DNA of 32,992 nucleotides from an uncultured Clostridium sp. (GTDB taxonomy: Bacteria > Bacillota > Clostridia > UBA1212 > UBA1255), in the NCBI GenBank assembly GCA_900543695.1, contig UQSG01000028.1, positions 1-32,992 on the forward strand, written 5' to 3'. Of the stretch, positions 8,373 to 15,178 are shown one piece after another. Both the position numbers and the translations under genes were made by a program. How positions within the stretch are numbered: position 1 is the first letter of the stretch; each line of letters opens with the position of its first letter. The notes beneath the pieces were generated by a model. It did no database searches. It saw only the letters and a program-made list of their open reading frames with translations, and was not told where the DNA came from.

Positions 8373-8612
8373 ATGGCAAGAAAAATTTACGTATCCGTTC
8401 TCGCAGAATTTAATACCGAAGGCAAAATTACACCGCGCGCCGTTCTCTGGCACGACGGCAGGATTTTTGAAATCGACAGAGTATTCAGCAAAAATTCCCA
8501 TGCGGCATTTCAAAGCGGAGGGTACGGCACACGCTATAGGATCCGGATCTCCGGAAAGGTTACTTTCCTGAACTATCAGGAGGGACGCTGGTTTGTGGAA
8601 ATCGGCACGTGA
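8373..8612 (+). CDS. Small conserved protein of unknown function (79 aa)
   Basis: A 79-residue protein whose pattern of short beta strands (KIYVSVLAEF, PRAVLWHDGRIFEIDRV, YRIRISGKVTFL, GRWFVEI) suggests a single small beta barrel. Similar short proteins occur in Clostridia. The pattern GRIFEIDRV followed by a Trp-containing C-terminus recalls DUF6504-like proteins, but I cannot assign it firmly. No good ribosome site precedes the ATG. A TATAAT box is at 8338-8343. Function unknown. Confidence 0.65.
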   Translation: MARKIYVSVLAEFNTEGKITPRAVLWHDGRIFEIDRVFSKNSHAAFQSGGYGTRYRIRISGKVTFLNYQEGRWFVEIGT

Positions 8613-8656
8613 CCGCAAAGCGGAGCCGATACATACTTTATCATAAATAAGAGGCG

Positions 8657-8684
8657 TTGCTTTTCCCGGAAGAACAGGTATAAT
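8657..8684 (+). promoter_or_regulatory. Promoter of the TIGR04076 gene
   Basis: TTGCTT (8657-8662), 16 bases, then a perfect TATAAT (8679-8684). The start point would fall near 8691, about 30 bases before the start codon at 8720. Confidence 0.5.
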
Positions 8685-8719
8685 CAGACTGAAATAAAAA
8701 ATATATCGGGAGAATGCCT

Positions 8720-9064
8720 ATGAACAAAGTAAAAATTACAGTGCTGAAGACAACCCTGGATCGTGAGCTTGCCGCGGAATACGGAGCGGAAGGATTCACC
8801 GCCTGTCCCATGCTGAAAGAGGGGCAGATTTTCTATGCCGATTACGCCAGGCCGGAGGGCTTCTGCGACGAGGCGTGGAAAGCCATATATCAATATGCTT
8901 TCGCACTTGCGCACGGCGCGGGAACGGGCGTTTTTTATTACGGAGACTGGATCCGCACTCCGGGCGTCGCGATCTGCAGCTGCAACGACGGGCTGCGTCC
9001 TGTTATTTTCAAGCTGGAGGCTACAGACCAAAAATCGGAGCCGGACTATGTGCCGGTCCGGTAA
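8720..9064 (+). CDS. TIGR04076 family protein
   Basis: A 114-residue protein matching the TIGR04076 family: an opening KVKITVLKTT, a central CPMLKEGQIFYADYARPEGFCDEAW region, the motif FYYGDWIRTPGVAICSCNDG, and the family-like ending PVIFKLEAT. The family is conserved in anaerobes and its function is unknown. The conserved cysteines (in CPM, FCDEAW and ICSCNDG) suggest metal or redox roles, which is inference. Of two in-frame ATGs (8714, 8720) the second is preferred: GGGAG at 8708-8712 lies 7 bases before it and only one base before the first. Confidence 0.85.
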   Translation: MNKVKITVLKTTLDRELAAEYGAEGFTACPMLKEGQIFYADYARPEGFCDEAWKAIYQYAFALAHGAGTGVFYYGDWIRTPGVAICSCNDGLRPVIFKLEATDQKSEPDYVPVR

Positions 9065-9099
9065 ACGTCTCACAGAAAAGAAGCTCCGCAATTTTCGGT

Positions 9100-9128
9100 T
9101 TGTACTTTTATAAAGCGTATGCTATAAT
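9100..9128 (+). promoter_or_regulatory. Promoter of the large unknown gene at 9175
   Basis: TTGTAC (9100-9105) and TATAAT (9123-9128) with an exact 17-base spacer. Transcription would begin near 9135, about 40 bases before the ATG. Confidence 0.6.
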
Positions 9129-9174
9129 CACCCGCAGCAAGTAAATTCTAATCAAAAACGGGAGGCTGATCAGA

Positions 9175-11214
9175 ATGCCGAATTACAGAAAGGCCAGCTG
9201 CACGGGGGACTCTGTCACCCTTAAAAACGGACTTATGGAAGTCGTATTGTATAAAAGGCTCAGCGGATGGGGCTTTGCAGAGCTTTTTGACGCGCGGGGG
9301 AGACTGATGGGGGTGCTGGAGCACCTGGGGGAGCTGCTTGTGCGCGATCAGGAGCTGCCGATGCGTCTGGAAGCGCAGGACTATCTCCTTCGAATCGAAG
9401 AAAACGGCGATCAGACGCTGGTCTTTTCCGTTTCGTCGATGAATGTGCAGAAAAAGCTGGATGGAACGTCGTTTTCAAACTGGATGCATTATCCTTTTAC
9501 CGAGGAATGCCTGACGGGAACCGTAACGCTTACGCTTTGCAAAGATCGTCCGATTCTCCAGCTCAGGCATGAACTCGAAGCCAAGCAGAACATGTACGTA
9601 AAATATCTGCGCGGTCCCTGGCTCAAGATCGGAGAGGGCGCGTTTGGCGGGACGAAGGACGATGCGATTCTGCCGGGGGTGGAATGGCTTTCCGGCGCGG
9701 AGTGGTCCAGCGGAAGCGACTGGTTCCGTGAGCCGTGGTATCATAAATATGCGCCGGTTCCGAACAAGGTTGCCATTCCCTGCATGACGCTTTCGAAGGA
9801 CGGAACGGCGATCGGACTGGCCTGGAATCCTGTAAAATGGGCGACGCGCTGGTTCAATTACCGAAAGCATTTCGCACAGCCGGTCTTTGCGGTGCCAAAT
9901 TTCGTAGACAGAACGGATAACAGTCTGTTTGGTCTGATGGTGCCCTCCGCGCAGGACGAACGCGACGAAAATCAAATATACGCGGATCCGCCGCTTGAAA
10001 TGCATCTTGGCCAGATGGTGCGTTTTGAAAGCGAAATTTTCCTCTGTCAGGGAAATGCGCAGGATGCCCTGTGCGACTGGGTAATCCGTCACGGGCTGCC
10101 GGCCCTGCCGCAGGAGGACGACACGCGGGAAGGCTATCTTGCGGCGCTGGATAAAATTGCAATGCATTACGCCACAAACCTTTGGAAGGATGGCGCCGGC
10201 TTCGGCAATCCGCAGCAGGGCTATTCAAAAGGCGTTCCCGCCTTTTTGCGGAGATATGTAAGCGAGCGGGGCGGCGCTGCGGCCGAGGCGCTGAGGGCGA
10301 AAATCGAGTGGTGCGACAAAGCGGCCGCGGCTCCGCCTGCTGCTCCCGAACTGGAGGCGCGCATTCACAGAGGCCGGAAAATTCTGTCCTGGCAGCGGGA
10401 GGACGGCGCGTTTCCGTTTGAACCGGACGGAAGACATAAAGGAAAAGACGACTTTGTCGTGGCGCGCGAGTTTGCCGAACCCATGGGGCAGAGTGGAGAT
10501 ACGGCGCTGAGCATGTGCGTTACCGCGGCGCTGGAGCTGCTTGACATTGCAAAATGTCTGCCTGAAGGGGCCGAGCGCGCTTCTTTTACAGAGGCGGCGC
10601 GCAGAGCACTCGACTACTGTATGGATATGACGCGGCCGGAGGGCGGCGATTATTGGGAGACGCCGCTGCACGCGCCCAATCTGCTGGCCGCCGGTCAGGC
10701 TGCCGTCGCTTATTACGAGGGCTTCCGCGCGTTTGGCAGCGAGGCGTATCGTAAAAAAGCGGTATACTGGATCCGCAGCCTGCTTCCGTTTACGCATCTG
10801 TGGCAGCCGGAGAAAATCCCGATGCTGTATAATACAAAGCCGTGCCTTTGCTCAAGCGACTGGTATTTTGCAAACTGGGTACGCGATCATGTTCAATGGG
10901 AAGTGCTGCAGGTCTTCAATATGTCCTGCGACCGCGGAATCGACTGGGCGGAAGAGGATCCCGCCATTGACTGGCATCTTTTCCACCGCGGCATTACTTC
11001 CGCGGGAATCCGCTGGCTTGTAGATCACACGGAGGAAAGCTGGATGCCGCATAATAAGCCGGAAACGTATGCGCCGTACGCCGAGGGACTGTTTGACGGC
11101 TGCTTCCCCGATACGTTCAACTGCGTGACCGGAAATTACGGCGGAATGGTGATCCCGCCCGATACGATCGCAAGAAACATCTACGCCATATTAGACGGCG
11201 GCTTCGGAAAATAA
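9175..11214 (+). CDS. Large cytosolic protein, possible beta-sandwich plus alpha/alpha-toroid enzyme
   Basis: A 679-residue protein without signal peptide or membrane segment, which I do not recognise. The first ~300 residues alternate in beta-strand-like segments and are rich in Trp and Gly. From about 320 to the end the sequence becomes helical with repeated aromatic helix pairs (ARRALDYCMDM, AAVAYYEGFRAFGSEAYRKKA, RWLVDHTEESW), as in six-hairpin (alpha/alpha) glycosidases, heparinase-like lyases or epimerases. A carbohydrate-active role is therefore possible but inferred only from fold appearance. ATG 9175 follows GGGAGG by 9 bases. It has its own promoter and stands alone. Confidence 0.7.
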   Translation: MPNYRKASCTGDSVTLKNGLMEVVLYKRLSGWGFAELFDARGRLMGVLEHLGELLVRDQELPMRLEAQDYLLRIEENGDQTLVFSVSSMNVQKKLDGTSFSNWMHYPFTEECLTGTVTLTLCKDRPILQLRHELEAKQNMYVKYLRGPWLKIGEGAFGGTKDDAILPGVEWLSGAEWSSGSDWFREPWYHKYAPVPNKVAIPCMTLSKDGTAIGLAWNPVKWATRWFNYRKHFAQPVFAVPNFVDRTDNSLFGLMVPSAQDERDENQIYADPPLEMHLGQMVRFESEIFLCQGNAQDALCDWVIRHGLPALPQEDDTREGYLAALDKIAMHYATNLWKDGAGFGNPQQGYSKGVPAFLRRYVSERGGAAAEALRAKIEWCDKAAAAPPAAPELEARIHRGRKILSWQREDGAFPFEPDGRHKGKDDFVVAREFAEPMGQSGDTALSMCVTAALELLDIAKCLPEGAERASFTEAARRALDYCMDMTRPEGGDYWETPLHAPNLLAAGQAAVAYYEGFRAFGSEAYRKKAVYWIRSLLPFTHLWQPEKIPMLYNTKPCLCSSDWYFANWVRDHVQWEVLQVFNMSCDRGIDWAEEDPAIDWHLFHRGITSAGIRWLVDHTEESWMPHNKPETYAPYAEGLFDGCFPDTFNCVTGNYGGMVIPPDTIARNIYAILDGGFGK

Positions 11215-11244
11215 ACGGAATTTTCGAAGAGAAAGGAAAGACGG

Positions 11245-12008
11245 ATGGAAAAATCCTCGTAGATAACGGACAAGAATTTGATTTCGGGAAGACCTCTCGG
11301 GAATATGCGGCATACCGCGATATTTACCCGAAGGAGCTTTACGAGCGTCTGTATTCCCTGGGAGTCGGAACGAAAGGCTCCCGCTGGCTCGACCTGGGCA
11401 CGGGAACCGGTGTGATTCCCAGGGGACTTGCGTGCTACGGGGCGGAAATTGTCGCGGCAGATGTTTCAGAAAACCAGATTGCTGAGGCGAAACGTCTGTC
11501 AAAGGAACTTGCGAATATTCAATATGAAGTCTGTCCGGCGGAGGAAATCGATTTTCCGGAAAATTCATTTGATACGGTGACGGCCTGTCAATGCTTCTGG
11601 TATTTCGATCCGAAAAGGATTGTGCCCAAAATCAAACAGATTCTCCGCCCGGGCGGACTGTTCCTGAAGCTTTATATGAGCTATCTGCCGGAGGATCCCG
11701 TCGCGGGACGTTCTCATGCGCTGGTGGAACGATATAATCCTGCCTGGGACGGCGGTTCTTCGGCAATCCGCGATTTAAAAATCCATTATTTCGACGATCC
11801 GCATATGGAAAATTTTCTGGTCGATCTTCCTTTCACACGCGAAAGCTGGCACGGAAGAATCAAGGCCTGCCGCGGCGTATTGGCTTCCATGAACGAGAAA
11901 ACCTTTACGGAATTTGAAAGCAGCCACCTGCGTCTGCTTTCGTCTCTTCCCGAACAGTTTACGGTAAGACACGAGGTTTTTCTCACCTATTATTATATCA
12001 GCAAATAA
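11245..12008 (+). pseudogene. Class I SAM-dependent methyltransferase, frameshifted after codon 3
   Basis: The long frame contains a clear SAM-binding motif I, LDLGTGTG, encoded at about 11391-11414, then VAADVSENQIAEAKRL and a motif IV region FDTVTACQCFWYF, so it is a small class I methyltransferase. No start codon precedes motif I in this frame; the first is a GTG at 11412 inside motif I, which would destroy the SAM site. An ATG at 11245 with an upstream AAGGAAA ribosome site begins the right N-terminus but runs into TAG after five codons. One more A in the run at 11249-11253 would join ATG-Glu-Lys to ILVDNGQEFDFGKTSREYAA and give a ~254-residue enzyme. Either a real frameshift, a sequencing error or a slippage site; substrate unknown. 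Confidence 0.75.
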
Positions 12009-12239
12009 TATTTTGTACCGGGGCGCCGGAAGTGATATGGATACGATATCCGCAGGAGCCATGCCATGCAGAAGTAAGAAAAGGCGTACTTCTGCACAAA
12101 AAACGAACGTATCTTGCATTATGGCGTGAACGGGGCTGCAACGCATCCCCGCACGCAGAGAGCAGCATTTTTACTTGCAAGAAAAAATATACCAGAGGCA
12201 TGGTTCGCGGCACGGCACAATAAATTTCTCATTTTCCTA
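12009..12239. other. Intergenic stretch with a perfect 10-bp inverted repeat
   Basis: I see no gene here. TGCAGAAGTA (12067-12076) and TACTTCTGCA (12087-12096) form a perfect stem with a 10-base loop. No T run follows on either strand, so it is not a standard terminator. It could be a protein-binding site or an RNA processing structure. Confidence 0.5.
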
Positions 12240-12268
12240 TTGACAAGCGGAGCCGTTTCCTGTATTCT
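12240..12268 (+). promoter_or_regulatory. Promoter of the ylxM-ffh-rpsP operon
   Basis: A consensus TTGACA (12240-12245) and TATTCT (12263-12268) with a 17-base spacer. The predicted start, near 12275, coincides with the first base of a strong hairpin. No other promoter of this quality is apparent upstream of ylxM. Confidence 0.75.
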
Positions 12269-12274
12269 CTGTAA

Positions 12275-12303
12275 AGAGCGTTTCCTTTACATGGAAACGC
12301 TCT
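12275..12303 (+). other. 5'-terminal mRNA hairpin of the ylxM-ffh transcript
   Basis: AGAGCGTTTCC (12275-12285) and GGAAACGCTCT (12293-12303) form an 11-bp perfect stem with a 7-base loop. It begins at the predicted transcription start and ends 28 bases before the ylxM ATG. There is no T run, so it is not a plus-strand terminator. A hairpin at the extreme 5' end is known to stabilise bacterial mRNAs; it could alternatively be an operator or attenuator element. Confidence 0.55.
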
Positions 12304-12331
12304 AAAGCGCTTGCATTCGGAGAGGAAAACG

Positions 12332-12691
12332 ATGGCGGAAGATATTTACGAGATCGGCATGCTGCTTGATTTCTATGGGCAGCTGCTTACGGAAAGTCAA
12401 TATAAGTGCATGGATATGCACTACAACCAGGATCTGAGCCTGTCCGAAATCGCGGAAGAGCTGGGAATCAGCCGGCAGGGCGCGCATGATTTTATCAAAA
12501 GAGGCCGCAAGGCTTTGGCGGAATACGAGGAAAAACTGAAGCTGCTGGAACGCTTTTGCGAGATCAGGCAGAACCTGAAAACGATTCAGGAGGATCTGCA
12601 GCTCATTGACAGAAGCGGTATGCAGAGCGGGAATTTGTATATGCTGGATCAGATCGACAAGAACCTTTTCAGGATCATCACAAAGATATAA
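12332..12691 (+). CDS. ylxM: YlxM/p13-like regulator of the SRP pathway
   Basis: A 119-residue helical protein with a sigma-region-4-like helix-turn-helix (LSLSEIAEELGISRQGAHDFIKRGRKAL), the signature of the YlxM family. The gene sits directly upstream of ffh, as in most Firmicutes, where it is linked to signal-recognition-particle function. An upstream TTG at 12311 is possible, but ATG 12332 lies 6 bases after GGAGAGG (12319-12325) and gives the typical N-terminus AEDIYEIGMLLDFYG. It is the first gene of the operon, 11 bases before ffh. Confidence 0.92.
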   Translation: MAEDIYEIGMLLDFYGQLLTESQYKCMDMHYNQDLSLSEIAEELGISRQGAHDFIKRGRKALAEYEEKLKLLERFCEIRQNLKTIQEDLQLIDRSGMQSGNLYMLDQIDKNLFRIITKI

Positions 12692-12702
12692 GAGGGGCTG
12701 CT

Positions 12703-14049
12703 ATGGCATTTGAAAGCTTATCGGCAAAACTGCAGGCGACGATAAAACGGTTAAAAGGGCAGACGCGCGTTACGGAGAAGGACGTCAAGGAGTTCATGCG
12801 GGAGATCCGGATGGCGCTTTTGGAGGCAGACGTCAATTATAAGGTCGTTAAGGACTTTATTGCGCGCGTTTCCGAAAAAGCGGTAGGACAGGAGGTCCTG
12901 GAAAGCCTTTCTCCTGGGCAGCAGATAGTGAAAATCGTAGATGACGAGCTGACGGGACTGCTCGGCGCCGACGATTATAAGCTGGACCTTTCTAAAACGC
13001 CTCCGAATGTAATCCTGCTCGTAGGACTGCAGGGCACCGGTAAAACGACCGCCTGCGCAAAGCTGGCTGCGCATCTGAGAAAACAAGGGAGAAAGCCGCT
13101 GATGGCAGCGTGCGATATTTACAGGCCGGCGGCGGTTCAGCAGCTGCAGGTGCTCGGCAGGCAGATCGATATTCCCGTATATACGGAAGAACCCGGCGCA
13201 AAGGCGGCGGACATTGCGAAAAATGCCGTGAAGAGCGCGCTCAGAAGCTTAAATGACGTTGTAATCGTGGACACGGCCGGACGCCTTCAGATCGACGAAG
13301 CGCTGATGGACGAGCTCGACGAAATCAAATCGGCGGTGAATCCGGCTGAAATATTACTTGTAATCGACGCCATGACGGGCCAGGAAGCGGCCAATGTTGC
13401 GGCGGTGTTTAACGAACGCCTTGCCGTGACGGGAATCATCCTGTCGAAGCTCGACAGCGATACGCGGGGAGGCGCGGCGCTTTCCGTCCGGGCGATCACG
13501 GGAAAGCCCGTTAAATTTGCATCCAGCGGAGAGAAAATCAACGACTTTGAAATTTTCTATCCCAAGCGGATGGCGGACCGGATCCTCGGGATGGGAGACG
13601 TGCTCACGCTGATTGACAAGGCCGTCGAGCTGTACGATGAGAAGAAAGCGGAGGAGCTTGAGAAAAAGCTTGCCACACAGACCTTTACGCTGGACGATTT
13701 TCTGGATCAGCTTCAGCAGATCCAGAAAATGGGAGGGATCGGAGGTCTCTTAAAGCTGCTTCCCGGAGCGGCACAGATCAAAGAAGAGGAGATCGACGAA
13801 AAGCAGTTTGTCAAAATCGAAGCGATCATACAATCGATGACGAAGCGGGAGAAACGAAACCCCGATCTGCTGAACGCCAGCCGCAGGAAGAGAATTGCGG
13901 CGGGAAGCGGAACAACGGTGCAGGACGTGAACCGGCTGATGAAGCAGTTCGAAGAAATGCGCGCTATGATGAAGCGCTTTGGCGGGAAGGGCAAAAAAGG
14001 TATTGGCAGAAAAATTTTCGGCGGAAAAATGCCTGATATTTTCCTGTAA
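12703..14049 (+). CDS. ffh: Signal recognition particle GTPase Ffh
   Basis: Ffh binds SRP RNA and signal peptides of nascent membrane proteins and docks with FtsY. The 448 residues are full length. The N domain is followed by the G domain with G1 GLQGTGKTT (108-116), DTAGR (about 190-194) and SKLDSDTRGG, then a C-terminal M domain with a GGIGGLLKLLPG loop and a KMPDIF end. One small oddity is SKLDSDTRGG where TKLDGDARGG is usual. Translation is probably coupled to ylxM 11 bases upstream. Confidence 0.97.
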   Translation: MAFESLSAKLQATIKRLKGQTRVTEKDVKEFMREIRMALLEADVNYKVVKDFIARVSEKAVGQEVLESLSPGQQIVKIVDDELTGLLGADDYKLDLSKTPPNVILLVGLQGTGKTTACAKLAAHLRKQGRKPLMAACDIYRPAAVQQLQVLGRQIDIPVYTEEPGAKAADIAKNAVKSALRSLNDVVIVDTAGRLQIDEALMDELDEIKSAVNPAEILLVIDAMTGQEAANVAAVFNERLAVTGIILSKLDSDTRGGAALSVRAITGKPVKFASSGEKINDFEIFYPKRMADRILGMGDVLTLIDKAVELYDEKKAEELEKKLATQTFTLDDFLDQLQQIQKMGGIGGLLKLLPGAAQIKEEEIDEKQFVKIEAIIQSMTKREKRNPDLLNASRRKRIAAGSGTTVQDVNRLMKQFEEMRAMMKRFGGKGKKGIGRKIFGGKMPDIFL

Positions 14050-14084
14050 ATATAAATACAAGAAATTACCGGAGGTGAAACGAC

Positions 14085-14336
14085 ATGGTAAAAATCAGAC
14101 TCAGAAGGATGGGCGCAAAGAAAGCGCCGTTTTACAGAGTAGTGGTTGCAGAATCGAAATATGCGAGGGACGGAAGATTTATAGAAGAAATCGGAACATA
14201 CAATCCTTTGGTGGAACCCGCTGAAATCAAAATCGATTCCGAACGTGCGGATTATTGGATCAAAAACGGCGCGCAGCCTACAGATACCGTTAAGTCGCTG
14301 CTCAAAAAAGCGGCCGAGGCCAATGCCGAAGCATAA
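14085..14336 (+). CDS. rpsP: 30S ribosomal protein S16
   Basis: An 83-residue protein with the S16 signature VKIRLRRMGAKKAPFYRVVVAESKYARDGRFIEEIGTYNP split over its N-terminal half, followed by DYWIKNGAQPTDTVKSLL. It binds 16S rRNA early in 30S assembly. A GGAGGTGA ribosome site lies before the ATG. It follows ffh by 35 bases and precedes khpA, the standard Firmicutes order. Confidence 0.98.
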   Translation: MVKIRLRRMGAKKAPFYRVVVAESKYARDGRFIEEIGTYNPLVEPAEIKIDSERADYWIKNGAQPTDTVKSLLKKAAEANAEA

Positions 14337-14356
14337 CGGAGGAATGGAGCGTTACA

Positions 14357-14584
14357 ATGAAAGAGTTCTTGGAAATCGTGGTACGGCAGCTCGTAAATCA
14401 TCCGGAGCAGGTGTCCGTCGAGGAGGAAGAATCCGAGACAAGCATTACGCTGAAGGTTTCCGTAGCGGATGACGATAAGGGAAAAGTGATCGGAAAGGAC
14501 GGAAAAATTGCAAAGGCACTCCGTACGGTCACAAAAGCTGCATCGAGAAACGTACCGAAATCGGTATACGTCGATATTGTCTGA
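14357..14584 (+). CDS. khpA: KH-domain RNA-binding protein KhpA
   Basis: A 75-residue single KH domain with the RNA-binding GxxG loop in VIGKDGKIAKALRTV at about residues 48-62. KhpA (YlqC) works with KhpB/Jag as an RNA chaperone affecting cell division and wall synthesis. It lies between rpsP and rimM, its usual place, and starts 20 bases after rpsP. Confidence 0.95.
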   Translation: MKEFLEIVVRQLVNHPEQVSVEEEESETSITLKVSVADDDKGKVIGKDGKIAKALRTVTKAASRNVPKSVYVDIV

Positions 14585-14616
14585 CGGACCGTCTGAAATC
14601 GGGAGGGCATCGGATT

Positions 14617-15177
14617 TTGCTGAACAGAATCAGAATCGGTGAAATTGTCAATGTTCATGGCGTCAAAGGCGCACTCAAGGTGCTGCCTTTGACCGATAAT
14701 CCCATACGCTTTTGTTCTCTGACGGAGGTCGAGCTCGTTCCGAAGCGGCGGAGCGGCGGAAGTCCGAAGACGTATAAAGTGCTTTCCGCAGTACCATCGG
14801 GAAACATGGTGCTTCTGAGACTGTACGGAATCGACGACCGAAACAAGGCGGAGCTCCTTCGCGGAATGTTTTTGGAGATTCCCCGGGAAAAAGCGGTTAA
14901 GCTGCCGAAGGACACTTACTTTATCGGCGATCTGATCGGCTGCTCCGTGAAAGAGGAAGACGGAGCTCTGCTTGGCACGCTGACGGAAGTCCAGTCAACG
15001 GGAGCAAACGATATCTATGAGATTACAGGAACAGACCACAAAACGATATGGATTCCGGCGATTGCAGACGTAATCAAGGCAGTTGACGTGGAAAAGGGCG
15101 AAATCACAGTTTCTCTTCTGCCGGGATTGAGGGAAGTATACGAAGAGAACGGCGGAGCAGAAAGCGGCGAAGAATAA
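14617..15177 (+). CDS. rimM: 16S rRNA processing protein RimM
   Basis: A 186-residue protein, full length for RimM. The N-terminal domain opens IRIGEIVNVHGVKGALKVLP, and a C-terminal PRC-barrel has YFIGDLIGCSV, then IWIPAIADVIKAVD. It assists maturation of the 30S head domain. The start is a TTG at 14617, 9 bases after GGAGGG; no ATG is available that keeps the conserved N-terminus. One base separates its stop from the GTG of trmD. Confidence 0.95.
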   Translation: MLNRIRIGEIVNVHGVKGALKVLPLTDNPIRFCSLTEVELVPKRRSGGSPKTYKVLSAVPSGNMVLLRLYGIDDRNKAELLRGMFLEIPREKAVKLPKDTYFIGDLIGCSVKEEDGALLGTLTEVQSTGANDIYEITGTDHKTIWIPAIADVIKAVDVEKGEITVSLLPGLREVYEENGGAESGEE

Positions 15178-15178
15178 C

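Noticed and set aside
12275..12303. Terminator for the upstream methyltransferase gene
   Set aside because: The stem is strong but no T run follows, and it starts at the predicted transcription start of the next operon.
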